Shown here one piece after another: positions 36,307 to 45,110 of a DNA stretch of 64,000 nucleotides; position 1 is the first letter of the stretch; every line of letters starts with the position of its first letter. The notes below the pieces were generated by a model, which did not search any database, was not told the DNA's origin, and was given only the letters and a program-made list of their open reading frames with translations. The DNA is from Nocardiopsis alborubida (GTDB lineage: Bacteria; Actinomycetota; Actinomycetes; Streptosporangiales; Streptosporangiaceae). The stretch is from the NCBI RefSeq assembly GCF_012396365.1, contig NZ_JAAXPG010000010.1, positions 62,001-126,000 of the forward strand. Direction: 5' to 3'. The position numbers and the translations under genes are program-made.

Positions 36307-36400
36307 TGCGCGGGCGCCCGGACCACCCCTCTCGCGTTGGGGCTCGTTCGGGGAAGAGGTCCTGGGACGGCCGTCATCGTGCCACCGAACGGCCCCGCTG

Positions 36401-37771
36401 TCACAGCAGCCGCAGTCGGCGGGCCAGGTCCGAGACCAGGACCCCGTCCGGGTCGGCCCGCTCGCGCACCCGGCGCCACGCGGGCAGGCCGGGGTACATG
36501 GCGTGCACGGCCCCGGGGCTGGCCCGGCTGTCCTTGGCCAGGTACAGGCGGCCCCCCGCGTCGACCACGCGCTCGTCGAAGCGGTGCAGCAGGGGGCCGA
36601 GCCCGGGCAGTCCGGCTGGCAGGTCCACGGCCAGCGACCACCCCGGCCGGGGGAAGGACAGCGGTCCGGGCGTCGGCCGCCCCATCCTCTTGAGGACCGC
36701 CAGGAACGACGGCGCGCGCGTGCGCGACAGCTCACCGGCGACCCACGCCAGGGTGTCCTCCGCGCCGAAGGGCACCACGAACTGGTACTGCACGGCCCCG
36801 TGCCTCCCGTACAGCCGGTTCCACCCGTCGAGGGCGTCCAGCGGGTGGAAGTAGCCGCCCACCGGCCGGACCCGGCCGCGCCGCCTCCTGGGCGCCCGGC
36901 CGTGTTCGAGGGCGTTGAACGCGCCGACGGTCCACCGGTTCAGGGTCGCCGTCGGCGGGGTCAGGGGCGGCACCGGCAGGCTCGTGCTCCGGTACCGCAG
37001 CGGGTCGCGACGGAGCGGCCTCGGGAGGTCGCCGGGCTCGGCGTGGTGGGCGCGGGTGACCACGCCCCGGCCCAGGTCGCTCCCGCGGGCGAACAGGTCC
37101 AGCCAGGCCACTGAGTACCGGTGGCCTGGACGCGCCATCAGCTCCAGGGTGGCCTCCAGGTCCCGCGTCCGGTCGGTGTCCACCCGCATGTACGCGGTCC
37201 GGACCGGGAGCACGCCCAGGGTGGCCTCGGTGACCACCCCGGTCAGGCCCATGCCGCCGACGGTCGCCCAGAACAGGTCGGGGTCGCCGCCGGGTTCCGG
37301 CCCCAGGCGGCGCGTGCGCCCGTCCGGGGTGACCAGGGTGAGGGCGCGCAGGTGCGCGCCCAGGGAGGAGTCGGCGTGGTGGTTCTTGCCGTGGACGTCG
37401 GCGGCGACCGCCCCGCCCAGGGTGACGCGGCGGGTCCCGGGGGTGACGGGGAGGAAGAGGCCGCGGGGCAGCAGGTGGGCGATCAGGACGTCCACGCTGG
37501 TGCCCGCGGGGGCGGTGACCTCGCCGTGTTCGGCGTCCACGCGCACGGGCCCGGCGAGCCCGGTGCAGTCCAGCACCAGTCCCCCGGCGTCCTGGGCGGC
37601 GTCGCCGTAGGAGCGCCCGAGCCCGCGCGGCAGCGCCCCGCGCTCCCCCGCCAGGGCAAGCGCCTCGGCGACCTGAGCGGGTGTGCGGGGGCGCACGACG
37701 CGGGCGGCCGTGGGCGCGGTGCGCCCCCACCCCCGCAGGAGGACCGGCCGGCCCGGCGTCGGCTGGTTCAC
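36401..37771 (-). CDS. dprE1: FAD-dependent oxidoreductase DprE1
   Basis: A 456-aa FAD-linked oxidase that oxidises decaprenyl-phospho-ribose at C2. The FAD-binding region shows PRGLGRSYGDAA near residue 50 and VAADVHGKNHH near residue 130; the central substrate domain follows, and the C-terminus has LYLAKDSRAS. The Cys targeted by benzothiazinone drugs in mycobacteria is not obvious at VAADVHGKNHH-type context and should be checked by alignment. The GTG start overlaps the stop of the UbiA gene (GTGA), so the pair is coupled. It precedes dprE2. Confidence 0.88.
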   Translation of the reverse strand: MNQPTPGRPVLLRGWGRTAPTAARVVRPRTPAQVAEALALAGERGALPRGLGRSYGDAAQDAGGLVLDCTGLAGPVRVDAEHGEVTAPAGTSVDVLIAHLLPRGLFLPVTPGTRRVTLGGAVAADVHGKNHHADSSLGAHLRALTLVTPDGRTRRLGPEPGGDPDLFWATVGGMGLTGVVTEATLGVLPVRTAYMRVDTDRTRDLEATLELMARPGHRYSVAWLDLFARGSDLGRGVVTRAHHAEPGDLPRPLRRDPLRYRSTSLPVPPLTPPTATLNRWTVGAFNALEHGRAPRRRRGRVRPVGGYFHPLDALDGWNRLYGRHGAVQYQFVVPFGAEDTLAWVAGELSRTRAPSFLAVLKRMGRPTPGPLSFPRPGWSLAVDLPAGLPGLGPLLHRFDERVVDAGGRLYLAKDSRASPGAVHAMYPGLPAWRRVRERADPDGVLVSDLARRLRLL

Positions 37772-38730
37772 AGGTGGATCCCCGCTGCGACCAGGACCGC
37801 GAGTCCGCAGAGGATGAGCTGGAGGGGCCGGTCGCGCAGGGCGATCTCCTCGGGCTCCTCCCCCACGCCCCGGTCCACGAGCAGGTTGTAGCGCAGGACG
37901 AACATGATGAACGGCACGATACTCAGCGCGTGGAAGAGCGTCCTGGCCCCGTCGCCCGGTTCCAGAGCCCACAGGCAGTAGGTGACGATCATGGCGCCCG
38001 AGGCCATGGTGCGGGTCTGGGAGAGGTAGGCGGTGCTGTAGCCGCGCAGGGCGGGCCGGACGGCGGCCGCCGGTTCCCCGGGGCCGTCACCGGTCGCGGC
38101 GGTCGCGGCGCCGGCCGCGCGCAGTTCGGCCTCGCGCTTGCCGACCACCACCAGCAGCGCGGCCAGCGACACCACGATCACGAACCACGAGGTCAGCGGC
38201 ACGCCGACGGCCACCCCGCCCGCCACCGCGCGCAGCACGTGGCAGGCGGCGACCGCGACCAGGTCGCACACCACCAGGTCCCGCAGGTAGCGGGTGTAGA
38301 CGAGTGTGAGCAGCACGTACCCGGCGACCAGGGCGGACAGCACGGGGACGCCCAGTGCCAGGGAGGCCAGCGGCGCGGCGGCGCTGAGCGCGATCCCGGC
38401 CGCGACGGCCACCGGAACGGGGAGCGCGCCGGAGGCCACCGGGCGGTGGCGCTTGCGCGGGTGCGCGCGGTCGCGGTGCGCGTCGTGGACGTCGTTGAGC
38501 AGGTAGGTGCCGCTGGCGGCCGCGCAGAACAGGGCGAACACCGCGGCGCTGGTCAGCAGCGCCCCGGGCTGCGTCAGGGCCCCGGCCGCGGCGGGCGCGG
38601 CCAGGACCAGGAGGTTCTTGAGCCACTGCCGGGGGCGGCACGCGCGGACGAGCGCGCCGACCGTCCCCCCGTCTCCGCGCGGCGCCCCGGCCCCCGCCGG
38701 TCCCGTGGCCCGCGTCCTCTCCGTCACCAC
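37768..38730 (-). CDS. ubiA: UbiA-family decaprenyl-phosphate phosphoribosyltransferase
   Basis: A 320-aa membrane prenyltransferase with about 9 helices. The first Asp-rich motif LNDVHDAHRDRAHPRKRHRP (near residues 75-95) and the second region YTRYLRDLVVCDLVAVA match the group that adds 5-phosphoribose to decaprenyl phosphate (Rv3806c-like). With DprE1 and DprE2 this completes the pathway to decaprenyl-phospho-arabinose, except for the phosphatase step. Two in-frame GTGs start the gene and the ribosome site is weak. Its stop overlaps the dprE1 start. Confidence 0.85.
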   Translation of the reverse strand: MVTERTRATGPAGAGAPRGDGGTVGALVRACRPRQWLKNLLVLAAPAAAGALTQPGALLTSAAVFALFCAAASGTYLLNDVHDAHRDRAHPRKRHRPVASGALPVPVAVAAGIALSAAAPLASLALGVPVLSALVAGYVLLTLVYTRYLRDLVVCDLVAVAACHVLRAVAGGVAVGVPLTSWFVIVVSLAALLVVVGKREAELRAAGAATAATGDGPGEPAAAVRPALRGYSTAYLSQTRTMASGAMIVTYCLWALEPGDGARTLFHALSIVPFIMFVLRYNLLVDRGVGEEPEEIALRDRPLQLILCGLAVLVAAGIHL

Positions 38731-38799
38731 GGCCGGGGGGCGGGAGGCCGTACGCCGGCGCGCCGGGTCGGACGCGTCGGCGAGGGACGGGTGCGGGGG

Positions 38800-39723
38800 T
38801 CAGCTGTGGTGGTCACGACGGCGGCCCGTGGCGAACAGGACGACCGCGACGCCGATGAATCCGACACCGACGACGAGGCAGGCGATGGGCAGGGTGGTCT
38901 GGAGGAGGGGGAGCACGGTGCGCCCCTGCTCGGAGTTGGCGACCGCGTTCTGCACGGACTCGTCGTTGGAGACGAGTTCGGCGTCGAACAGCGTCAGGAC
39001 CTCCTCGCCGTCCACGACGACGACGCGGTTCTGGTCCTCGCTGATCTTGAGGGGGGAGCCTGTGACGGGCTCGATCCAGTAGGTGCGGGTGATGGAGAAG
39101 ACCTCGTCGCCGGTGACGTCGCCCTCGCCCTCCATCCCGGCCACCGAGCGGGGCAGGGTGCGCTCGCCGATGACCTCGCCCTCGACCTCCTGGACGAACT
39201 TGTAGGTCTCGACCCCTCCGACCTCCTCGGTCCCCTGGAACTCCATGGGGACGACCTCCCGCGCGGTGGTCTCGAAGAAGTCGTAGTCGCGCTGCTCGGT
39301 GAAGAAGGGGAACTTCCAGGCCTGGCCGCTCTGGGCGACGGACTCGTCGTTGACCATGGCGTCGCAGCAGTCGACCGTCTCCCCGGTGACGCGGTCGTGC
39401 CCGGCGCGGCGGCTGCTGGAGGTGATGCCGAAGTCGGTCTCGGCGTCCCTGACCCAGGTGAACTGGTCCCACACCACCGTCTCGTCGGTGCTGGAGGCCA
39501 CGTCGGCCCGGATGGTCGAACGCGCCTCCAGGGTGGCGTTCTCGACGAGCTCGACGTCCTCGATGTTGAAGTAGGTGGCCCCGTCTGCTTCGAGGACTGT
39601 TTCGCTGTAGTAGTCCAGGGGGGTCTTCATCAGGGAGCTCGACAGCCACGTGCGCATCATGGGGGCAAAGGCGAGGAAGAAGACCCCAAACGCGACGAGA
39701 ACGACCGCAACGGTACGGCGCAT
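38800..39723 (-). CDS. DUF3068 (PorA-like) membrane-anchored protein
   Basis: A 307-aa protein with one helix at each end (about 5-25 and 275-300) and a large external beta-rich middle, typical of DUF3068. This family is found in actinobacteria, often near envelope genes; its function is unknown. Acidic residues are plentiful in the external domain. Two adjacent Cys (VDCCDAM) may matter. It begins the minus-strand group DUF3068-ubiA-dprE1-dprE2, divergent from an acyltransferase gene. Confidence 0.8.
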   Translation of the reverse strand: MRRTVAVVLVAFGVFFLAFAPMMRTWLSSSLMKTPLDYYSETVLEADGATYFNIEDVELVENATLEARSTIRADVASSTDETVVWDQFTWVRDAETDFGITSSSRRAGHDRVTGETVDCCDAMVNDESVAQSGQAWKFPFFTEQRDYDFFETTAREVVPMEFQGTEEVGGVETYKFVQEVEGEVIGERTLPRSVAGMEGEGDVTGDEVFSITRTYWIEPVTGSPLKISEDQNRVVVVDGEEVLTLFDAELVSNDESVQNAVANSEQGRTVLPLLQTTLPIACLVVGVGFIGVAVVLFATGRRRDHHS

Positions 39724-39895
39724 GTGCCCTCCTGGGCGTATGAGAGTCCAGATCTGGAACTGGGTCTAGTGGAACTAGGTTCAGTTCCGGGTAGAGTACT
39801 GCCCAGTAGCGAACGACGTCACCAGGGCGTGTCGAAATTTTTATAACGCGTTCTAGTGAAACTCGTTCCGCCCTCTACCCAGCCCTGGAAGGCCC
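39724..39895. promoter_or_regulatory. Divergent promoter region with repeated TCTAGTG-AACT motifs
   Basis: A 172-nt gap between the DUF3068 gene and the acyltransferase gene, clearly AT-richer than its surroundings. TCTAGTGGAACTAGGTTC begins at 39765 and TCTAGTGAAACTCGTTCC at 39852, an imperfect direct repeat about 87 nt apart; each has a partial inverted repeat (CTAGT/ACTAG in the first). A -10-like TATAAC is at 39842-39847 on the plus strand. The two sites could bind one regulator that controls both directions. Confidence 0.45.
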
Positions 39896-41227
39896 ATGGC
39901 GCCCACCTCCTCCTCCGCGCCCGGGGACCCCGCCGCCGGTGCCCACCTCGCCAGCGCGCGCACCCCCGACCCCTCGCTGCTGCTGCCGCAGGTCGACGGA
40001 CGCCACGAGGCCCTCGACGGCGTCCGCGCGGTGGCCGCCCTGATGATCCTGGTGTTCCACGTGGCCACCGAGACCGGCGACTCCCTCGCGCCGGGGGTGC
40101 TGGGCGGTCTGCTGTCCGCCTTCGACGTGGCCGTGCCGCTGTTCTTCGCGCTCTCGGGCGTGCTGCTGTACCGGCCCTGGGCCCGCGCGGCCCTGGACGG
40201 GGTGCGCGGGCCGCGCGCCCGCCCCTACCTGTGGCGCCGCGCCGTGCGCGTCCTGCCCGCCTACTGGCTGGTGGCCGTGACGGCGCTGCTGGTCTACTCC
40301 CGGGACGAGCTCGGCTCGCCGCGGTACTGGTGGGAGGTCCTCACCCTCACCTTTCCCTTCAACACCGACCCGCCGTGGGTGGGCACCGGCCCCTACGGCC
40401 TCGGCCAGATGTGGAGCCTGTCGGTGGAGGTCAGCTTCTACCTGCTGCTCCCGCTGTTCGGGCTGCTCCTGGCCCTGTGGGCGCGCGGCGGCCGGAGCGT
40501 GGACGCCCGGGGGCGGCGGCTGCTCGTGGGTCTGGGGGTCATGGCGCTGCTGGGCCTGGCCGCGCTGGTCCCGCAGTTCTATCCCGAACCCCGCGAGTAC
40601 ATGCACGCCTGGCTGCCCCGGACCGCGGGCCTGTTCGCCGCCGGCATGGCGCTGGCCGTGCTCTCGGAGTGGGCCTGGCGCGAACCCGGCACGGACGGCC
40701 CGGTCCGCCGCCTGTGCCGGACCGTCGGCTCCTCCCCCGGGGTGTGCTGGCTGGTCGCGGGCGGGTTCTTCGCGCTGAAGGCCACCGAGGCCTCCGGCGG
40801 CCGCTTCATCGGCTCCGGCGACATCTGGACCTCGGCCGTGGACTCGCTGGCCGGGATCGGGTTCGCGTTCTTCCTGATCGCCCCGTGCGCGCTGGCGCCG
40901 CGCCCGGTCGGGGCGCCGCTGCCGCTGCGGGAGGCGCGGGCCTGGCGCGGCGGCCGGTGGCTGGACTCGCTGCTGCGGCACCGGGTGTGCCAGTTCCTGG
41001 GACGGATCTCCTACGGCGTGTTCCTGTGGCAGTTCATGGTGCTCTACCTGTGGCGCGACTTCACCGGCCAGGAGATCTTCACCGGATCGTTCTGGCTGGA
41101 CGCGGTGCCGGTGACGATCGGGACCGTGCTGCTGGCCGCGGCGAGCCACCGGTGGGTGGAGGAGCCCAGCCGCCGGTGGTCCCACCGCCTCGCCCGCGGG
41201 CGGCAGAGCCCGCCCCACCCGCGGTGA
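39896..41227 (+). CDS. OafA/YrhL-type membrane acyltransferase
   Basis: A 443-aa acyltransferase-3 protein with about 10 helices. The conserved start RHEALDGVRAVAALMILVFH provides the RxxDxxRxxA-like motif and the catalytic His. FDVAVPLFFALSGVLLYRPW is the second block. WSLSVEVSFYLLLPL is the third conserved region. Such enzymes acylate envelope sugars. It lies opposite the DUF3068/DPA group and may modify the same polymer. Its TGA stop is inside the first bases of palindromic copy D. Confidence 0.85.
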   Translation: MAPTSSSAPGDPAAGAHLASARTPDPSLLLPQVDGRHEALDGVRAVAALMILVFHVATETGDSLAPGVLGGLLSAFDVAVPLFFALSGVLLYRPWARAALDGVRGPRARPYLWRRAVRVLPAYWLVAVTALLVYSRDELGSPRYWWEVLTLTFPFNTDPPWVGTGPYGLGQMWSLSVEVSFYLLLPLFGLLLALWARGGRSVDARGRRLLVGLGVMALLGLAALVPQFYPEPREYMHAWLPRTAGLFAAGMALAVLSEWAWREPGTDGPVRRLCRTVGSSPGVCWLVAGGFFALKATEASGGRFIGSGDIWTSAVDSLAGIGFAFFLIAPCALAPRPVGAPLPLREARAWRGGRWLDSLLRHRVCQFLGRISYGVFLWQFMVLYLWRDFTGQEIFTGSFWLDAVPVTIGTVLLAAASHRWVEEPSRRWSHRLARGRQSPPHPR

Positions 41228-41336
41228 TCTCGTACTCATAGCGGGTCTCGGCCGCCCAACCTCGCTATAAACACAGGATCATCCCAGGTCAGGCCCCACG
41301 CATCACATCCGCAACTCTTCCGGCCAGCCCACTATC
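41224..41336 (+). repeat. Dispersed palindromic element, copy D (contains both stop codons)
   Basis: The hairpin plan is arms 41226-41243 and 41263-41280 with a 19-nt loop. About 5 of 18 stem positions are mismatched, so this copy is decaying. The conserved flank follows to 41336. The TGA stop of the acyltransferase gene (41225-41227) is part of the left arm, and the TAG stop of the convergent gene (41332-41334) is the flank's end. The whole gap between the two genes is therefore the element. Confidence 0.8.
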
Positions 41337-43398
41337 CCTCCGCGCGCTCGTCCTCCTCGGGCGCCCACGGGTTGCCCTCCACCGTCGGCGCCATGCCGCC
41401 CACCGACACCCAGTTCAGGCACAGCCCGCCCCGGTCCTCCGGATCCTCGGGCACGAACACCGACAGCTGCTCGCCGGGAGCGCCCACGGGCACGTACCGG
41501 GTGCCGTTCTCCTCCGCGGCGGGCAGTTCGACCTCGATCCAGTCGTCGCCCAGCGCCACCACCACGCCGACGTCCTCCTCGGCCGTGTAGCCGAGCGTGA
41601 CGATCTGGGCGACGCCGCCGTGCGCCTCCACCGGCCAGGACACCAGCCCCTCCCACGGCTCCAGGCACTCGTCCGCCGGGCCGGGGGCGAACATGTCGCT
41701 GTCGTCGGAGGGCCGCGCCGGGACCAGGAACCCGGCGTCGTTGAACACGTACGCGGTGGCGGCCTCCTCGGGAACGGCCATCCGCGCGGCCACGTCGTCC
41801 GACGCCAGCGGCGGTAGCACCCACGAGCTCAGGCGGCGCTGGCCGTTCCACTCCAGGACCACGTCCTCGGGGACCGGACGCGCGTACAGGCCGCCCTCCT
41901 CCGGGACGTCCTCCAGCGCCGTGCGCACCGTGTCCAGGTACCACTGGAGGCGGTCGCCGCTCAGGGTCTGGGCGTAGGCGTGGATGGAGTAGCCCGCCGC
42001 CACCGCGTACACCGCCGTCGCCAGCGCGGCCGCGGCCCGGGCGGCCCGCCGGGGCCGCACGCGGTAGGGCTCCCTGCCCGCAGGGGCCGCCGAGGCTCCG
42101 CCGACCAGGGCGCGCGCCCGCTCCTCCCTGGTGGGGAGGTAGGCCAGGGCCAGGCACAGGGCGAACACCGGCGCCGCGTCCGCCACGTACCGGGGGTCGG
42201 CGGCGGCCACGTCCTGGAACCGGCCGCGCGCGATGATCGTCGGGATGACGTCCACGACCACCAGGTAGGCCGACAGCAGCACCCAGGCCCGCCACGCCCC
42301 GCGCCGCATCCGCAAGCTGACCAGCACGATCACGGCGAAGACCGCCCAGGCGGCCAGCACGGTCACACCCGGTACGTCGACCAGGCCGCCGGTCGGGGTG
42401 ACCGGGCCCCACTCCAGGGGACCGCCCAGGGCACCGACCGGGAACACCTCGGTGAGCAGTCCGCGCAGCATGGTCAGGGCGGGCTCGCCCTGGGGCACAC
42501 CCGCGCCCTCGCCGCCCCCCGACGCGCGCATCCGCGCCAGGTAGAACACCGCGTAGGCGGCGAACAGCGCGCCCATCGCCGTCCAGAACGGCCGGTGCAG
42601 GGCCCACGCGCGCCGGGCCCCGGCGACCGGGCCGCCGGGGTAGAGGTGGGCGACGGCCACGGCGAACAGCACCAGCGGCAGGAACATCGCCTTGACCGTG
42701 AACAGCATGCCGAACACGACGGCGCCGCCCGCCCGCCAGGCCAGGCGGTGGTCGTCCGTGCGCAGGTAGCGCACGGTCCACAGCACGGCGAGCACCAGGG
42801 CCAGCTGGAGGGGGACCGCGTTGAGCGCCGCCGACCACCAGCCCAGCACGGGCACGGTCAGCGGGGCCAGCGCGTACACGGTCAGCGGGACCAGCAGCGC
42901 CCAGCGGCGGCCGAACAGCTCCCACACCAGGCGCAGGAACCCCACCAGCGCGGCGGCCTGGAGGGCGAGCATGGTGCCCGCGCTGACCCACCACTCGTAG
43001 GGCCACAGCGCGGTCTGGAGGTAGACCAGGAACAGCGCCCCCGGCATCAGGTGGCCCTTGTGCAGGGTGAGCAGGTAGTCCGGCCCCAGGTCACTGGCGT
43101 GGGCGTTGGCGAAGAAGAGGTAGTCGTCCTCCACGAAGTAGGACTCGCCCAGCACGTAGGCCCGCAGTCCCACGGCGCCCAATACCACCAACAGCCCCAC
43201 CAGGACCAGCCGGTCGCGGGCCAGGCGGCGCGCGGCGGCCCACGCGGCGCGGGCCGCCCCGCCCGGCTCGGGGTTCCTCCCGCCGGGCTCCCCGGCGGGG
43301 CGGCGTACCCTGGGCGCCCCGACCGGGCCGGGCCGCGCGGCTTCGGCGCCCGGACCGTCGTGCCCACTCGCCGTGGGGGGAACAGGCGGCATCGGCAT
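41332..43398 (-). CDS. GT-C-like multi-pass membrane glycosyltransferase
   Basis: A 688-aa protein. After a Pro/Gly/Ala-rich cytoplasmic start (about 1-50) come 10-11 helices (to about residue 470) and then a soluble external domain of about 200 residues. The first external loop carries an acidic motif, ESYFVEDDYLFF, in the place where GT-C polyprenyl-phosphate-sugar transferases have their catalytic Asp/Glu. A donor such as decaprenyl-phospho-arabinose from the nearby DPA genes is possible but not shown. ATGs at 43398 and 43392 are both possible; GGGAG lies just before them. Upstream in-frame sequence overlaps the divergent methyltransferase gene and is spurious. Confidence 0.6.
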   Translation of the reverse strand: MPMPPVPPTASGHDGPGAEAARPGPVGAPRVRRPAGEPGGRNPEPGGAARAAWAAARRLARDRLVLVGLLVVLGAVGLRAYVLGESYFVEDDYLFFANAHASDLGPDYLLTLHKGHLMPGALFLVYLQTALWPYEWWVSAGTMLALQAAALVGFLRLVWELFGRRWALLVPLTVYALAPLTVPVLGWWSAALNAVPLQLALVLAVLWTVRYLRTDDHRLAWRAGGAVVFGMLFTVKAMFLPLVLFAVAVAHLYPGGPVAGARRAWALHRPFWTAMGALFAAYAVFYLARMRASGGGEGAGVPQGEPALTMLRGLLTEVFPVGALGGPLEWGPVTPTGGLVDVPGVTVLAAWAVFAVIVLVSLRMRRGAWRAWVLLSAYLVVVDVIPTIIARGRFQDVAAADPRYVADAAPVFALCLALAYLPTREERARALVGGASAAPAGREPYRVRPRRAARAAAALATAVYAVAAGYSIHAYAQTLSGDRLQWYLDTVRTALEDVPEEGGLYARPVPEDVVLEWNGQRRLSSWVLPPLASDDVAARMAVPEEAATAYVFNDAGFLVPARPSDDSDMFAPGPADECLEPWEGLVSWPVEAHGGVAQIVTLGYTAEEDVGVVVALGDDWIEVELPAAEENGTRYVPVGAPGEQLSVFVPEDPEDRGGLCLNWVSVGGMAPTVEGNPWAPEEDERAEG

Positions 43399-43471
43399 CT
43401 CTCCCGCCGTAGTTGGCCGATCCGGAGAAGGGGTGCCAGAATACAACACGTTCCACTTTTTCCCTCGACCC

Positions 43472-43500
43472 TTGTCGCAGGCCATCCCGGTCTGGATACC
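43472..43500 (+). promoter_or_regulatory. Candidate promoter for the methyltransferase pair
   Basis: TTGTCG at 43472-43477 and GATACC at 43495-43500 are separated by 17 nt, a reasonable actinobacterial sigma-70-type promoter. It lies 67 nt before the GTG at 43567. The 168-nt gap also serves the divergent glycosyltransferase gene and includes an AT-richer stretch near 43436-43465. Confidence 0.35.
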
Positions 43501-43566
43501 CGGAACAGGAACACGATGCAGATGCCGTGTTCCGGCGGGGTCGCGAACACCGTGGAGGTGATGCGG

Positions 43567-44301
43567 GTGGGGCTCGAACAGGTCCGCCGCGACTGGACGC
43601 GGCTGGGTTCCGCCGAACCCCTGTGGGCGGTGTGCGTGGACCCCGGCAAGAGGGGAGGCGGCTGGGACGACGACGAGTTCCTCGCCTCCGGACGGGCCGA
43701 CATCGACCCGTCCGTCGCCCGCCTGGAGGAGCTGGGCATCCGCCCCGGGGGAGGCCGGGTGCTGGACTTCGGGTGCGGCGCGGGACGGCTGTCCAACGCC
43801 CTGGCCGCGCACTTCCCCGAGGTCGTGGGAGTGGACATCTCCGCGCCGATGCTGGAGGAGGCCCGCCGTCTGGACCGCTCCGGGGGACGGATCGGGTTCG
43901 TGCTGAACGAGCGCCCGGACCTGTCGGTGTTCGGGGACGCCTCCTTCGACCTGGTCTACACCGACCTGGTCCTCCAGCACCTGCCGCCCGCCCTGGCCGA
44001 GGGCTACGTGCGCGAGTTCGCGCGGGTGCTGCGCCCCGGCGGTGTCATGGTGCTGGGCGTGCCCGAGTCCGAGCGGCGCACCTTCAAGGGGCTGGTGTTC
44101 CGGTACGCGCCGTGGCCGCTGGTGGCCCTCGCCCAGCGGGTGCTGCTGCGCTACCCGGCGCCGATGCGGATGCACACCCTGCGCACCGAGCGGATCGCCG
44201 AACTGGTCCCGGGCGGCCGGATCGCCGCCTCCGACGAGTACTGGGGCGGCGACCACTGGCGCCACCTGCGCCACTTCGTGGTGCTGGAGGAGAGCACGTG
44301 A
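43567..44301 (+). CDS. Class I SAM-dependent methyltransferase 1
   Basis: A 244-aa methyltransferase. The SAM-binding motif I reads VLDFGCGAGRLSNAL, followed by VVGVDISAPML (acidic end of strand 2), a motif II region FDLVYTDLVLQHLP and post-motif VLRPGGVMVLGVP. The start is a GTG at 43567, 8 nt after GGAGGTGAT, an ideal ribosome site; an ATG 6 nt earlier overlaps that site. Its stop overlaps the next gene's GTG start, so the two methyltransferases are made together. They probably act on a sugar or lipid of the envelope locus, which is an inference. Confidence 0.8.
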   Translation: MGLEQVRRDWTRLGSAEPLWAVCVDPGKRGGGWDDDEFLASGRADIDPSVARLEELGIRPGGGRVLDFGCGAGRLSNALAAHFPEVVGVDISAPMLEEARRLDRSGGRIGFVLNERPDLSVFGDASFDLVYTDLVLQHLPPALAEGYVREFARVLRPGGVMVLGVPESERRTFKGLVFRYAPWPLVALAQRVLLRYPAPMRMHTLRTERIAELVPGGRIAASDEYWGGDHWRHLRHFVVLEEST

Positions 44302-45056
44302 CCGCGAACGCCACCGGCGGGGGCACCGTCCCCTTCCGCGCCACCCTGGGCCGGTCGGTGCGGCTGTTCACCGCCTTCCGCGGGGAGCAGACCGACCCGG
44401 CGTCCTTCTACGGCACGCTCGCCCGCGACACCGTCGCCCAGCTGCGCTCCTACACTCCCCTGGACGGCAGGCTCGTGGTGGACGTGGGCGGCGGCCCGGG
44501 CTACTTCGCCGACGAGCTGAGGTCGGCCGGGGCCCGCTGCCTGTGCGTGGACGCCGACGCCCACGAGATGACGCTGCACGGGCGCGACGCCGACGCGTAC
44601 GGCGTCCAGGGCAGTGCCCTGGACCTGCCGCTGCGCAGCGGGTCGGTGGACGTGTGCTTCTCCTCCAACGTGCTGGAGCACGTGCCGGACCGGACCCGGA
44701 TGGCCGACGAGATGGTGCGGGTGACCCGGCCGGGAGGGCTGGTGTACCTGTCGTACACGCTGTGGCTGTCCCCGTGGGGCGGGCACGAGACCTCGCCGTG
44801 GCACTACCTGGGCGGCGCGTACGCGGCGGAGCGGTTCGCGCGGCGCCACGGTCGGCGGCCCAAGAACGACTTCGGCCGCACCATGTACGCCGCGCACGCC
44901 GGGGAGATGCTGCGCTGGACGCGCGGGCGCACCGACGTGGACGTGGTGGACGTGCGCCCCCGCTACCTGCCCGGATGGGCCAAGCCGGTCGTGCGGGTGC
45001 CGCTGCTGCGCGAGGTCGTCACCTGGAACCTGCTGCTGGTCCTGCGCAGGCGCTGA
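44298..45056 (+). CDS. Class I SAM-dependent methyltransferase 2
   Basis: A 252-aa methyltransferase with motif I VVDVGGGPGYFADEL, LCVDADAHEM, FSSNVLEHVPDRTRMADEM and a post-motif VTRPGGLVYLSYT. The C-terminal part (about 145-252) includes WGGHETSPWHYLGG, as in methyltransferases found with glycosyltransferases in polysaccharide loci. The GTG start overlaps the TGA of the preceding methyltransferase. It ends just before palindromic copy E and faces an aldehyde dehydrogenase gene. Confidence 0.8.
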   Translation: MTANATGGGTVPFRATLGRSVRLFTAFRGEQTDPASFYGTLARDTVAQLRSYTPLDGRLVVDVGGGPGYFADELRSAGARCLCVDADAHEMTLHGRDADAYGVQGSALDLPLRSGSVDVCFSSNVLEHVPDRTRMADEMVRVTRPGGLVYLSYTLWLSPWGGHETSPWHYLGGAYAAERFARRHGRRPKNDFGRTMYAAHAGEMLRWTRGRTDVDVVDVRPRYLPGWAKPVVRVPLLREVVTWNLLLVLRRR

Positions 45057-45110
45057 CCAACAAGCCCGAGGTGTCACTGGCGGGGCAGATGGGATTCTGA
45101 TCTGACCCGC

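Noticed and set aside
43399..44274. Upstream extension of the GT-C-like gene by about 290 codons
   Set aside because: The extension lies opposite the methyltransferase gene, whose motifs and ribosome site are clear. The N-terminus at 43398 fits a membrane protein.
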